DNA of 64,000 nucleotides from Bog-473 sp963764305 (GCA_963764305.1 CAVXSD010000001.1:434001-498000), one strand, 5' to 3'; positions 29,013 to 38,950 are shown, counted from the first letter of the stretch. Notes: a model not told the origin generated them from the letters alone. Numbers and translations are program-made.

Positions 29013-30986
29013 ATGTCACGTTTCCGTGTCGGCTTCGTCTGTGTGCGGTTCTGGTATTCGCCCCTGCCATCCCAGTTGTGTTCACGGGGGGCGTGGCAGG
29101 CGCGGTTCCCTCGACGCTTGGACCCTGCACCGGCGACCTCGCTGGGTCCACATTCACGTTGAACGCCCCTTGCACGACGACGGCGCAGATATCGGTACCC
29201 AGCAGCATCACGACCATTGCTGGCGGTGGATTCACCATCACCGCCAGGGACGCCACCCCCGGAGCATTCAACGGCGCAGTGCTGAACAGCGCCGCCGGTG
29301 CGACGATGAACGTCGACAACCTGACCATCAACGGGGAGTTCACCTTTGGTGGTTGTAACGGGCGAAAGTTGTTCGGCATCTTGTTCAACGACGCCAGCGG
29401 GTCGGTGAGCCAGGTCGTCGTAAACGGGATCACTGAGAACAGCGGCTGTGAGATCGGACGGGCCATCATGGCCAACGGGGTCGCGCCTCGTACCCTCACG
29501 ATCACCAACACCACGGTCAGTGACTACAACAAGAACGGGATCCAGGCCGCTGGCCCGGTCACGATGAACGTGTCGGCCAGCACCATCGGACCACCCGCCT
29601 CTTTGGCACCTGGCGTTATCGCCCAGAACGGACTGGTGTACCAAAGCGGCGCTTCGGGCACGACCTCTGACAGCGTCATCTACGGCAGCGGTTTCGGCAA
29701 TGCCAACGGCGTAAGCACCGCCGCGCTCGGCGTTCGGGGCGAAAAACGTCACCTTCTCGAACAACACGATCACGGGCGCCGGAACTGACAACGGCGTGGA
29801 CGTGGAATCCACCAGCACCGGCGTGATCGTCGACCGAAATCAGATCGGCCGGACCGCCCCCGACGTGCCCGACAGTTTTGGCAATGGAGTGTTCGTCGAA
29901 TCCGGGTCGACGGCGACGGTGACCTGCAACACCTTCAGCGGCTGGAAGACCGACTTGAGCGGAGTGGCGCCCCAGCCCGTCTGTATCACCACCACCACGC
30001 TGCCCTCCGGCACGGTCCACGTCCCGTATTCGGCCACGCTGCCCGCCGTGGGCGGCACCGGCCCGTACACCTGGTCGGTGGTGTCAGGATCTCTCCCGCC
30101 GGGGCTGGTCCTGTCCCCGAGCGGGACCGTCACCGGCACCCCGACGGTGTCCGGCTCGTTCAGCTTCACCCTCAAGGTGACAGACTCGGTCGGCGGGTCG
30201 GCCACCCAGGCGTTCACGGTCACCGTCGCCGGCGGCCTCCAGGGCTACTGGCTGGGGGGCGCCGATGGAGGGGTGTTCAACTTCGGCGCGGCCGCCTTCC
30301 ACGGCTCGGCGGCCAACGTCCGGCTCAACGCGCCGATGGTCGGCATCGCCAACACCGCAGCCGGCGGTTACTGGCTGGTGGGGTCCGACGGCGGCGTGTT
30401 CTCCTTCGGGGCACCGTTCTTCGGCTCACTGGGCAGCCAGCCTCCGAACAACCCCATCGTCGGCATGGCCGCCACGCCCGACGGTGGCGGCTACTACCTG
30501 GCGGGTGCCGACGGCGCGGTGTTCCCCTTCGGTGACGCCATCTTCCGAGGGTCCATGATGGGCCAGCGTCTGAACAAGCCGATCGTCGGGATCGCCGTCA
30601 CCCCCGACAACGGGGGCTACGACCTGGTCGCCGCGGACGGCGGGGTGTTCACCTTCGGCGACGCAGCGTTCCACGGTTCCATGGGCGGGAAGGCGCTCAA
30701 CAAGCCGGTCGTGGGCATGGCCGTCGACGACACCACCTTGGGCTACTGGTTGGTGGCAGCCGACGGTGGCGTGTTCACCTTCGCCGCTCCCTTCTTGGGA
30801 TCGATGGGAGGCATGCACCTCAATAAGCCCGTGGTCGGCATGGCGAACACGGCCGACGACCTCGGGTACCGCCTCGTCGCCTCCGACGGGGGCGTCTTCT
30901 GCTTCGGCATTGCCGAGTTCCTGGGATCGATGGGGGGCCGGCCCCTCAACAAGCCTGCCGTCGGGATGACCTCGACAGGGCCTTGA
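29013..30986 (+). pseudogene. Secreted beta-helix/Ig/six-repeat surface protein, two frame shifts
   Basis: ATG 29013 is preceded by GGGAGG. The signal peptide starts in one frame (MSRFRVGFVC) and continues near 29040 in the next (VLVFAPAIPVVFTGGVAGA). A right-handed beta-helix follows to about 29745. There the frame changes at ggggcgaaaaa, and the helix continues as VTFSNNTITGAGTDNGVDVE. Then comes an Ig-like module (LPAVGGTGPYTWSVVSGSLP) and six repeats of about 42 residues, GYWLVAADGGVFTF...GSMGG..LNKPVVGMA, to the end. The repeats probably form a propeller. This is an extracellular adhesin or wall protein. Both shifts could be sequencing indels. Confidence 0.68.
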
Positions 30987-31156
30987 CTGAATCAGCGGAC
31001 CTCTGATCGAAAGGGGCGGCCCGCCCTCCGGTTTCGGAACTCGCTCGCGTAGTGGAGCTTGCAGCCGCGAGAGCGGTCGACCGAACCCCTGGCCACATCG
31101 CGAAACAATGTCCTCGCCGTCACTTGGAGTTGGCGGCAGCCGTGACGGGGTGCTCC

Positions 31157-31465
31157 TTACGCGTCGGGTTCCCCGGCGGCCCAGGCGACCGCGCCACCCG
31201 TCAGGTTCTCCGCCGTCCACCCGGCATCGCTGAGCGCCTGCGCCGCCGCGGCGGAGCGCCCGCCCACGTGGCAGGCCACCACGATGGTGACGTCCTGCGG
31301 CAGCTCGTCGAGCCGGCCGCCGAGCTGCCCGAGCGGGATGTTGACGCCGATCGGGTAGGCCCAGGCCTCGACCTCGTCGGGCTCGCGGACGTCGAGAAGG
31401 AACACGTCCTCGCCTCGGGCGAGGCGTGCCTTGACCTCGTCGGGTTCCACCTCGGCATAGGGCAT
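31157..31465 (-). CDS. Rhodanese-like domain protein
   Basis: A 102-aa single-domain rhodanese: VFLLDVREPDEVEAWAYPIG followed by the active-site loop ACHVGGRSAAAA, in which the catalytic Cys is present. Such proteins carry persulfide sulfur in the cytoplasm. It is convergent with the secreted repeat protein and divergent from the PH-domain gene. Confidence 0.88.
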   Translation of the reverse strand: MPYAEVEPDEVKARLARGEDVFLLDVREPDEVEAWAYPIGVNIPLGQLGGRLDELPQDVTIVVACHVGGRSAAAAQALSDAGWTAENLTGGAVAWAAGEPDA

Positions 31466-31532
31466 GGTCCCACCCTACGACGCGCCGCTCACCGTGCCCC
31501 GGCCGGTCGGCGACCGCCGGTACGCTGGCGCG

Positions 31533-32315
31533 ATGGCGCTGCCTCGGAAGTTCCTCAACGAGGACGAGGAGCTGCTGGCCGAGTTGCGGCCGCACTGGAT
31601 CTTCCTGTTCGGGCCGCTCTTCACGTCGATCGGGGTGTGGGCGGCCCTCATCGTGCTGATCGTCCTGTGGCGGAACGCGCCGAGCTGGATGAACTACCCG
31701 ATCCTGATCCTGGCCGTCATCCCGGGCCTGTGGTTGCTCGGCCGGTTCGTCCGCTGGCGCTCCTACGTGGTTGCGCTCACCTCGACCCGGATCCTCGTGC
31801 GCGAGGGCATCATCGGGCGCGACACGGTCCAGCTGCGCCTGCAGCGCGTCACCGAGGTCAACATCCGCCAGCGCCTGATCGAGCGGGTGCTCGGGACCGG
31901 CTCGCTGATCATCGACGTGCAGGGCGAGGACGACTCGCTGATCCTGGAGTACATGCGCAAGCCGGCGGTGGTCCAGCGAGTCATCAACTCGCAGATCAAC
32001 GAGATCGTCGGCGGCGGCCGCCGCGAGGCGATCCCGGCCGACATGCAGCCGTACGATCGGTACGGGGCCCCCGACGCCGACCAGGAGCACGATGACACGC
32101 ATGACACGCCGCCCCTCGGCGTGGGCGGGGCCGCCTCGACCCCGGCTCCGGCCCCCGGCGGTGCCGCCCCGGCGCCGGGGGCCGGCACACCGCCGGGGAC
32201 CCTGCCCTCCGAGATACGGCAGCGGCTCATCGAGCTCGACGACCTGCGCCGCCGCGGCATCCTCTCCGAGGAGGAGTTCGCCGCCAAGAAGAGCCAGCTC
32301 CTCGACCGCATCTGA
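31533..32315 (+). CDS. PH domain (YdbS-like) membrane protein with C-terminal SHOCT
   Basis: A 260-aa protein. Two transmembrane helices lie at about residues 25-75. A bacterial PH (bPH2) domain follows (VVALTSTRILVREGIIGRDT, RLIERVLGTGSLIIDVQGED), then a Pro/Ala/Gly-rich linker and a SHOCT motif LIELDDLRRRGILSEEEFAA at the end. The role is unknown; bPH2 proteins are membrane-associated and often stress-linked. The ATG at 31533 is preferred over an upstream in-frame ATG inside the divergent promoter region. Confidence 0.82.
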   Translation: MALPRKFLNEDEELLAELRPHWIFLFGPLFTSIGVWAALIVLIVLWRNAPSWMNYPILILAVIPGLWLLGRFVRWRSYVVALTSTRILVREGIIGRDTVQLRLQRVTEVNIRQRLIERVLGTGSLIIDVQGEDDSLILEYMRKPAVVQRVINSQINEIVGGGRREAIPADMQPYDRYGAPDADQEHDDTHDTPPLGVGGAASTPAPAPGGAAPAPGAGTPPGTLPSEIRQRLIELDDLRRRGILSEEEFAAKKSQLLDRI

Positions 32316-32416
32316 GGGCCCCGCGGCCCGGCCCACCCAGCCGTTCTGCAACCCCAGTGCGCCCCAGGCGGGACTGTGGGAGGCTGCAGCACGTTCAGAC
32401 CCAAGGAGTTGGTCGC

Positions 32417-32677
32417 ATGCATGCACACGTCGTCACCGTCGATATCACCGATTCGGACGCCGCCACCAAGAACCTCGAGGAGCTCGTTCCCACCGTGAAG
32501 GCCTCGCCGGGGTTCGTGGCCGGCTACTGGATCCGCCTCGACGAGACCCACGGGACCTCGGTCGCCGTGTTCGAGACCGAGGAGCAGGCTCGCGCCGTGG
32601 CCCCACCGGTCGGGGGCGGCATGGAGGGCGTCACCATCACCGGTGTGCAGATCGGCGAGGTGCTCGGGAGCGCCTGA
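32417..32677 (+). CDS. Small dimeric alpha/beta-barrel-like protein
   Basis: An 86-aa protein of the antibiotic-biosynthesis-monooxygenase-like ferredoxin fold: HAHVVTVDITDSDAATKNLE, then PGFVAGYWIRLDETHGTSVA. No catalytic residue is certain. It is probably a soluble dimer. ATG 32417 has aaggagttggtcgc just upstream. Confidence 0.65.
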   Translation: MHAHVVTVDITDSDAATKNLEELVPTVKASPGFVAGYWIRLDETHGTSVAVFETEEQARAVAPPVGGGMEGVTITGVQIGEVLGSA

Positions 32678-32710
32678 CACCGAAGAGAGCCCGCCGGGCC
32701 GCGGACTACC

Positions 32711-32965
32711 GTGGAGCGGGTGAGCGCCCCTCGATACCGCTGCGACGGCTGCGGCAACCTCACCCGCTTCGACGTGACAACTTCGCAGAAGACCAAGGCC
32801 TTCCATCACTACAGCGTGGGCGGCGACCTCGTGGTCGAGGACGAGGAGGTGCTGGCCCACAACGTCGACGAGGTGGTGTGCCGATGGTGCGGCCACGGGC
32901 AGAGCGTCGTGGAGATCACCGGTGAGGAGCTCGAGGAGCCCGGCGCGCCGTCGAAGGTGCCGTGA
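32711..32965 (+). CDS. Zinc-ribbon-like small protein
   Basis: An 84-aa protein with CDGCG near the N-terminus and CRWCGHG near the C-terminus, a CxxC pair on each side that could bind one zinc. GTG 32711 or GTG 32720 may start it. The stop overlaps the next start in a GTGA junction, so it is translated with the thioredoxin-like protein. The function is unknown. Confidence 0.62.
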   Translation: MERVSAPRYRCDGCGNLTRFDVTTSQKTKAFHHYSVGGDLVVEDEEVLAHNVDEVVCRWCGHGQSVVEITGEELEEPGAPSKVP

Positions 32966-33447
32966 GCGAGCCGCCGGCTGACATCATGCGCCGGCTCAGG
33001 CCCATCCCGACTTTCACCGACCACCCGGCCACCACGCCCCACGACGTCGTCGGCGTCGCGCCCGGCGGCGCCGCGTGCCGGATCGAGGTGGTGGAGGCCG
33101 CCGCGCCGGTTCTGCTCCTGTTCCTCTCGGCGGGCTGCCTCGGCTGCCGGGACCTCTGGGAAGGCTTGCCCGAACTGCAGGCCGGCCTGGCCGGCGCCGC
33201 CCACCTCGTCGTGGTGACGAGGAGCCCCGGGGAGGAGAGCCCCGAAGCGATCACGGCCCTGGCCGGTCACGCGCCGGCCCTCCGGGGGATCGACGTCGTG
33301 ATGAGCTCGGACGCCTTCCGCGACTACCGGGTGGGCGGGCCGCCGTTCCTCAGCGTCGCCGCTTCTGATGGCGTGCGCACCGAGAGCGTGGCCTGGGGCC
33401 TCGAGCAGACGCTGCAGACCGCCCTCGGCGTCCTGTCGACCAGGTAA
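32962..33447 (+). CDS. Thioredoxin-fold protein with CxxC
   Basis: A 161-aa protein with a redoxin-like core: VLLLFLSAGCLGCRDLWEGL contains the CxxC (CLGC) in the usual position, and GGPPFLSVA is the cis-Pro region. There is no signal peptide, so it is cytoplasmic or associates with a membrane partner. It overlaps the zinc-ribbon gene by four bases. Confidence 0.68.
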   Translation: MSEPPADIMRRLRPIPTFTDHPATTPHDVVGVAPGGAACRIEVVEAAAPVLLLFLSAGCLGCRDLWEGLPELQAGLAGAAHLVVVTRSPGEESPEAITALAGHAPALRGIDVVMSSDAFRDYRVGGPPFLSVAASDGVRTESVAWGLEQTLQTALGVLSTR

Positions 33448-33510
33448 TCCCGACGTGCTCGGTGTCACACCCCCTGGGCATGCTTGGCCCCAACAGAGAG
33501 GGTCATCGTC

Positions 33511-33861
<351 letters not shown>

Positions 33862-33921
33862 GCTCCGCCGTTCCTCGCTCCGGGCGCCGTCCCGGTCTCG
33901 CCGCTGCGCCGGCGGTCCGGC

Positions 33922-35067
33922 GTGAAGCGCCACCTCCTCGTCACCAACGACTTCCCACCGAAGGTCGGCGGCATCCAGAACTACCTCTGGGACCTGTGGA
34001 GCCGACTCGATCCCTCCTCGTTCGTCGTGCTCACCGCGTCCTCCGATGACGGGGCGGCAGCCTTCGACGCTGCGCGGGCCGAGCAGGGCGTCCGCATCGA
34101 GCGCGTCCCCGGTCCTATCCTCTTCTTCCCGACGCCGGCCGCCGCCGCCGCCGTCCGCGCCGCGGTCACGAAGCACGAGATCGACCTGGTCATGCTCGAC
34201 CCCGCGCTGCCGCTCGGGATCTTGGGTCCGCACCTCGACGTCCCCTACGGCGTCATCCTCCACGGGGCCGAAGTCACGGTGCCGGGCCGGCTGCCCGGCT
34301 CGCGGGCCGCGCTGGGCCGGGTCCTGCGCGGCGCGCGGCTCATCGTGTCGGCGGGAAGGTACCCGGCGGCCGAGGCCCGCCGTGCCGTGCCGGGCCTGAC
34401 GGCCCCGCTGGTCGAGATCCCGCCCGGCGTCGACCCCGCCGCCATCGTCCCGCTCAAGGCGGCGGAGCGACGGGCGGCGCGGGCCGGGCTCGGGCTGCCG
34501 GCCCAGGGCCCTCTGCTCTCCAGCGTGAGCCGGCTCGTCCCCCGCAAGGGCATGGACGTGCTCATCGAAGCGGCCAATCGCCTCGCCCCGTCGTACCCCG
34601 ACCTGGTGGTGGCGATCGCCGGCGACGGGCGGGAGCTGGGGCACCTGCGCCGACTGGCGGCGCAGAGCCCCGTGCGGGTGTACGTGCTCGGGCGGGTGAG
34701 CCAGGAGGATCGGGCCGCCCTCCTCGGCGCCGCCGACGTGTTCGTCATGGCCTGCCGCAACCGCTGGTTGGGCCTGGAGCAGGAGGGCTTCGGGATCGTC
34801 TTCCTCGAGGCCGCCGCCGCCGGGGTCCCCCAGGTGGCCGGGGACAGCGGGGGGGCGTCCGAGGCCGTGGTGGACGGTGAGACCGGCCTGGTGGTCGCGG
34901 ACCCGGGCGACCCCGGCGCCGTGGCCGAGGCCCTGCGCAGCCTCCTGGCCGACCCGAACCGCCGTCGCCGGATGGGGCGGGCCGCCCGATCTAGGGTGCA
35001 GGAATCCTTCGACAACGACGTTCTCGCTTCTAGGCTGGCCGACGTGCTGGCCGGAGTGGCAGTCTGA
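33922..35067 (+). CDS. GT4 family glycosyltransferase, PimB-like
   Basis: A 381-aa GT-B enzyme. The N-terminus VTNDFPPKVGGIQNYLWDLW is the phosphoinositol-mannosyltransferase style of GT4. The C-terminal donor site has SRLVPRKGMDVLIEA and the EX7E motif EGFGIVFLEAAAAG. It likely transfers mannose or a similar sugar from a GDP donor to a membrane lipid on the cytoplasmic face. Start GTG 33922. The downstream genes (SRPBCC, ROK kinase, flavin oxidoreductase) follow closely and read the same way. Confidence 0.88.
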   Translation: MKRHLLVTNDFPPKVGGIQNYLWDLWSRLDPSSFVVLTASSDDGAAAFDAARAEQGVRIERVPGPILFFPTPAAAAAVRAAVTKHEIDLVMLDPALPLGILGPHLDVPYGVILHGAEVTVPGRLPGSRAALGRVLRGARLIVSAGRYPAAEARRAVPGLTAPLVEIPPGVDPAAIVPLKAAERRAARAGLGLPAQGPLLSSVSRLVPRKGMDVLIEAANRLAPSYPDLVVAIAGDGRELGHLRRLAAQSPVRVYVLGRVSQEDRAALLGAADVFVMACRNRWLGLEQEGFGIVFLEAAAAGVPQVAGDSGGASEAVVDGETGLVVADPGDPGAVAEALRSLLADPNRRRRMGRAARSRVQESFDNDVLASRLADVLAGVAV

Positions 35068-35110
35068 CGCTCCGCCGCGCTGGCAACATCGACAGGAAGG
35101 ACACACGGAC

Positions 35111-35554
35111 GTGGCCGACCAAGCCACAGAGAACATCTCGGTAGCGGCGCCACCCGAGCGCTGCTTCGAGGTCGCGGCCGATCTCGAGCGGTACCCGGAA
35201 TGGGCCGCCGATATCAAGGAGGTCGAGATCAAGGAGCGTGATGACCAGGGCCGCCCGCGGCTGGTCACCTTCCGGGCCGCCGCTTTCGGCCGCAGCACGA
35301 GCTACACCCTCGCCTACGACTACGCGGAGGCGCCACACATCCTTGCCTGGAAGCTCACCCAGGGGGACATCACCACCAAGCTCGACGGGAGCTACGTCTT
35401 CGACCCCGGCGAGGGTGGGGGCACCGACGTGACCTACCACCTCGAGGCGGAGCTGCGCGTGCCCATCCCCGGTTTCATCAAGATGCGGGCCACCAGCCGC
35501 ATCATGGCGACTGCCATGCGAGAGCTGAAGGCGCGGGTCGAGTCCACCTCGTGA
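35111..35554 (+). CDS. SRPBCC (polyketide cyclase/START-like) protein
   Basis: A 147-aa helix-grip protein: ISVAAPPERCFEVAADLERY PEW at the front is the classical SRPBCC opening, and RVPIPGFIKMRATSRIM is at the back. It probably binds a lipid or other hydrophobic ligand. The start is GTG 35111 with ggaagg about ten bases upstream. Its stop overlaps the kinase start (GTGA). Placement next to a PIM-type glycosyltransferase may mean a role in lipid handling, which is inference. Confidence 0.82.
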   Translation: MADQATENISVAAPPERCFEVAADLERYPEWAADIKEVEIKERDDQGRPRLVTFRAAAFGRSTSYTLAYDYAEAPHILAWKLTQGDITTKLDGSYVFDPGEGGGTDVTYHLEAELRVPIPGFIKMRATSRIMATAMRELKARVESTS

Positions 35555-36570
35555 CACCTGGCGGGGATCCGCCGGCTGCCGACGTCACCTACGGCATCGA
35601 CATCGGCGGGACCAAGGTGCTCGGCATCGCGCTCGGTGCGACCGACGAGATCGTCGCCGAGGCCCGGGTGGCCACCCCCACCACCCCCACCCCCACCCCC
35701 ACCGGGACCCGGACCATCGTCGGCGGCCACGTGGCCGCGGCCGTGGCCGAGGTGGTCGCCGACCTCGATCGTCAGCTCGCCACTGCCGCGCCGGTCCCCG
35801 TCGGCGTCGGCGCCCCCGGCATGGTGGACCGCCGGGGGCGGCTGTGCTTCGCCCCCAACCTTCCGCAGGCCCACGGCGTGGACTGGACCGAGCTGATCGG
35901 CGACCGGTTACCGGGACGGACCGTCCTGATCGAGAACGACGCCAACCTCGCCGTCCTCGCCGAGCACCGGCTGGGGGCGGCCCGCGGCTACGGCCACGTC
36001 GTCATGGTCACCCTGGGAACGGGCATCGGCGGCGGGATCGTCGTGGACGGGCGCGTGCAGGTCGGGTCGGCGGGCTTCGCCGGCGAGATCGGCCACATGG
36101 TGGTCGACCCGGCCGGCCCCCCCTGCCCCTGCGGTCGCCGTGGCTGTTGGGAGCGGTTCGCTTCGGGGGCCGGCCTCGGTGTCCTGGCTCGTGAGGCGGC
36201 CCTGGCGGGACGGCTGGGCGAGGTCGTCCGGCTGGCCGGCGGCGACCCCGAGAGCGTGCGGGGCGAGGACGTCTCCGCCGCGGCGGCCGCCGGCGACCCG
36301 GCGGCGCGCCAGGTCATCGCGGAGGTCGGGTGGTGGATCGGCTTCGGTCTGGTCAACCTGGCCGCGGTGCTCGATCCGGAGTGCTTCGTCCTGGGGGGCG
36401 GGGTGGTGCAGGCGGGCGACCTCCTGATCGAGTCCGCCCGCAGCACGTTCGCGGAGCTCGTCGAGGGCGGCGACCGGCGACCCCTGGCGGTGATCGCGTC
36501 GGCGGCCTTCGGGGAGCGTGCCGGTGCGGTCGGCGGCGCGCTTGCGGCGCGCCTGGGCGGGTTGTGGTGA
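35551..36570 (+). CDS. ROK family sugar kinase, glucokinase-like
   Basis: A 339-aa protein with ATP-binding DIGGTKVLGIAL (about residues 17-28), IENDANLAVLAEHRLGAARG holding the catalytic Asp, GTGIGGGIV, and the zinc site GHMVVDPAGPPCPCGRRGCW. It phosphorylates glucose or a related sugar. A low-complexity TPTTPTPTPTGT stretch (about 43-54) is an unusual insertion encoded by repeated ccaccccca. It is translationally coupled on both sides, overlapping neighbours by four bases and one base. Confidence 0.88.
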   Translation: MTPGGDPPAADVTYGIDIGGTKVLGIALGATDEIVAEARVATPTTPTPTPTGTRTIVGGHVAAAVAEVVADLDRQLATAAPVPVGVGAPGMVDRRGRLCFAPNLPQAHGVDWTELIGDRLPGRTVLIENDANLAVLAEHRLGAARGYGHVVMVTLGTGIGGGIVVDGRVQVGSAGFAGEIGHMVVDPAGPPCPCGRRGCWERFASGAGLGVLAREAALAGRLGEVVRLAGGDPESVRGEDVSAAAAAGDPAARQVIAEVGWWIGFGLVNLAAVLDPECFVLGGGVVQAGDLLIESARSTFAELVEGGDRRPLAVIASAAFGERAGAVGGALAARLGGLW

Positions 36571-37325
36571 TGCGGACCGGGGTCGTGTTGCCGACGTTCC
36601 GTGACACGCCCGACGAGGCGTTCGCCGCCGCGGCGGAGGCGGTCGCCGCGGGCGTGGACGGCGTCTTCTGTTACGACCACATCTGGCCGATCGGCCAACC
36701 CGAGCGGCCGGCGCTGGCGCCCTTTCCGATCCTCGGCGCGCTGGCGACCATGCTCGGCCCGACCGGGGGCGCGGGGGAGGGTCCATTTCTCGGCACGCTG
36801 GTCGCGCGGGTGGGCCTCGTCCCGGACCCGGTGCTCGCCGCGCAGTTCCTCGCGCTCGAGGGGCTGGCCCCGGGGCGGGTGATCGCCGGCCTCGGCACCG
36901 GCGACCGCTTGAGCGAGGAGGAGAACCGCGCCTACGGGATCCCCTTCGCGCCCGCAGCGGAGCGCCGGGCCGAGATGGTCGAGTTGGGCCGGGAGCTGAT
37001 CCGGGCCGGGCTCCCGGTGTGGGTGGCCGGCGGGGCCGCCGGGCGGATGGAGGAGGCCCGGGCGGCCGGAGCGGCGCTCAACGTGTGGGACGTCGAGCCT
37101 GCGCTCGTGGCGCAGCGGACGGCGGGACCCGACGGCGTGGAGGTGACCTGGGCCGGCCCCCCGCCCTCGGCCTCGCCCCCGATCGCCGAGCGTCTGGAGG
37201 CGCTGCACCGAGCCGGCGCCAGCTGGGCCGTGTTCGGCTGGCCGGTCGACGTCGAGGAGCTGGCCTCGGCGGCGCGCGATTTCGGCGAGGGCCCCAGGTC
37301 CGGTGGCGCGGTACCCGGGTCGTAG
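36570..37325 (+). CDS. LLM class flavin-dependent oxidoreductase
   Basis: A 251-aa luciferase-like TIM-barrel protein: MRTGVVLPTFRDTPDEAFAA opens the barrel, DGVFCYDHIWPIG marks the substrate loop, and LAPGRVIAGLGTGD is the flavin-binding turn. Members use F420 or FMN. It is shorter than typical (about 300 aa), with a reduced C-terminal half. The ATG overlaps the last base of the kinase stop (TGATG). Confidence 0.82.
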   Translation: MRTGVVLPTFRDTPDEAFAAAAEAVAAGVDGVFCYDHIWPIGQPERPALAPFPILGALATMLGPTGGAGEGPFLGTLVARVGLVPDPVLAAQFLALEGLAPGRVIAGLGTGDRLSEEENRAYGIPFAPAAERRAEMVELGRELIRAGLPVWVAGGAAGRMEEARAAGAALNVWDVEPALVAQRTAGPDGVEVTWAGPPPSASPPIAERLEALHRAGASWAVFGWPVDVEELASAARDFGEGPRSGGAVPGS

Positions 37326-37334
37326 ACTCCCCCG

Positions 37335-38543
37335 ATGGAGTTCCGCCGTATCAACGGGTTGCCGCCCTATGTCTTCGCCACCATCAACGACCTCAAGGCG
37401 GCGTCACGGCGGAGCGGGCGCGACGTCATCGACCTCGGCTTCGGGAACCCCGACCTGCCTTCGCCCGACGTCGCCGTGGCCAAGCTTGCCGAGGCGGCCC
37501 AGAACCCGCGCAACCACCGGTACTCCGCCTCGCGCGGCATCCCGAAGCTGCGCAGCGCCATAGCCGACCTCTACCGGCGCAAGTTCGCGGTCGAACTCGA
37601 CCCCGAGACCCAGGTGGTCACCACCATCGGGGCCAAGGAGGGCTTCTCGCACCTGATGTGGGTCCTGGTGGGCCCGGGGGACACCGCGCTGGTGCCGTCG
37701 CCCTCGTACCCGATCCACATCTGGGGCCCGCTGTTCGCCGGGGCGGACGTGCGCCAGGTGCCCCTGCAGGGGCCCGACGCGGAGTCGGTCGACGCACCCG
37801 ACCCGGGTGAGGCGTTCTTCGACGGCCTCATGCACGCCTGGGAGGAGTCATGGCCCAAGCCGCGGGTCATCGTCCTCTCCTTCCCGCACAACCCGACCAC
37901 CGCCTGTGTCGATCTTTCCTTCATGGAGCGCCTCGTGGCCTTCGCGCGCGAGCACGAGGTGGTGCTCGTGCACGACTTCGCCTATGCCGACCTCGGCTTC
38001 GACGGCTACGACCCGCCCTCCATCCTCCAGGTGCCCGGCGCCACCGACGTGGCCGTGGAGATCTACACCATGACCAAGTCCTTCTCCATGGCCGGGTGGC
38101 GCGTCGGCTTCGTGGTCGGCAACCGGGAGATTGTGCAGGCGCTGACGAAGCTCAAGACGTATCTCGACTACGGGACGTTCCAGCCCATTCAGATCGCCGC
38201 CATCGTGGCCATGAACGAGGCGCCGGAGTACCCCAAGGGGATCAACGAGATCTACCGGTCGCGGCGCGACACGCTGTGCGACGGGCTCAATCGGATCGGG
38301 TGGCACCTGGCGCCGCCCAAGGGGACGATGTTCGTGTGGGCGCCCATCCCCGAGCCCTATCGCGAGATGGGCTCGCTGGAGTTCTCCAAGTTTCTGGTCA
38401 GCGAGGCCGGCGTCGCAACCTCACCCGGCGTGGGGTTCGGCCCGGGCGGGGACGGCCACGTCCGCTTCGCTCTCATCGAGAACGAGCAACGCATCGGCCA
38501 GGCCGTGCGCCACCTGCGCGCCGCCCTCACGAAACTGGGGTAG
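37335..38543 (+). CDS. Class I/II PLP-dependent aminotransferase
   Basis: A 402-aa fold type I enzyme. It has DLGFGNPDLPSPD near the N-terminus, the substrate-binding SFPHNPTTA, the PLP phosphate region VLVHDFAYADLGFDGY, and the Schiff-base lysine in YTMTKSFSMAGWRVGF. It is close to the AlaC/LL-diaminopimelate-type aminotransferases acting on alanine or aspartate. ATG 37335 lies nine bases after the oxidoreductase stop, so it belongs to the same transcript. A hairpin follows. Confidence 0.9.
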   Translation: MEFRRINGLPPYVFATINDLKAASRRSGRDVIDLGFGNPDLPSPDVAVAKLAEAAQNPRNHRYSASRGIPKLRSAIADLYRRKFAVELDPETQVVTTIGAKEGFSHLMWVLVGPGDTALVPSPSYPIHIWGPLFAGADVRQVPLQGPDAESVDAPDPGEAFFDGLMHAWEESWPKPRVIVLSFPHNPTTACVDLSFMERLVAFAREHEVVLVHDFAYADLGFDGYDPPSILQVPGATDVAVEIYTMTKSFSMAGWRVGFVVGNREIVQALTKLKTYLDYGTFQPIQIAAIVAMNEAPEYPKGINEIYRSRRDTLCDGLNRIGWHLAPPKGTMFVWAPIPEPYREMGSLEFSKFLVSEAGVATSPGVGFGPGGDGHVRFALIENEQRIGQAVRHLRAALTKLG

Positions 38544-38544
38544 T

Positions 38545-38561
38545 GGCGCGCGTCTCGCGCC
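38545..38561 (+). terminator. Hairpin after the aminotransferase gene
   Basis: A GC-only 6-bp stem, ggcgcg and cgcgcc, with a 5-nt loop starts two bases after the stop codon. Confidence 0.5.
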
Positions 38562-38605
38562 GCATTCACAGGTTGCATTGAGGCGGATGGTGCAGGATCC
38601 GCGTC

Positions 38606-38766
38606 ATGCCGAGCGCGGATCAGCCGAACGTTGCGCTGGAGGCGCCGGCCAACGGGGGTGCCTTCTCGCGCACCAGCGGTGGGTACATCGGTCAATTCGA
38701 CTCGTTCCGTGTGATCGCCTGTTGCGCTGTCGTGCTGCAGCACTCGCTCCTGTGGACCATCGCGCG
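38606..38766 (+). pseudogene. Acyltransferase 3 family 5' remnant
   Basis: Only the first membrane segment is present: GGYIGQFDSFRVIACCAVVL then QHSLLWTI. This is the opening of acyltransferase-3 integral membrane O-acyltransferases, including the catalytic-region His. The normal length is about 350-650 aa. After WTIARVG the similarity ends and the frame turns random, at the point where an opposite-strand fragment begins. Confidence 0.6.
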
Positions 38767-38950
38767 GGTGGGCGGCCGTGGGTTGGAATCCGACCGAGGC
38801 CGAGCCGCCCAGTGCGAGCAGGTACGGAGGTGCCGCCGCTGCGCCGGCCGGCGGTCCGGGCCAGACGACGATGAGGACGGCTGACGCGGCCGCTATGGCG
38901 GTCACGGCCCCGGCCAGGGGACGGGCGAGCGATGTCGTCCGGGTCTGCCA
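38767..38950 (-). pseudogene. SGNH hydrolase 5' remnant
   Basis: The minus strand encodes a signal-peptide-like helix AVTAIAAASAVLIVVW followed by YLLALGGSASVGFQPTAAHP, the block I region of secreted SGNH esterases. The catalytic Ser position and all later blocks are lost. The start is not resolved; an ATG one frame away suggests a further indel. It converges on the acyltransferase remnant. Confidence 0.5.
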
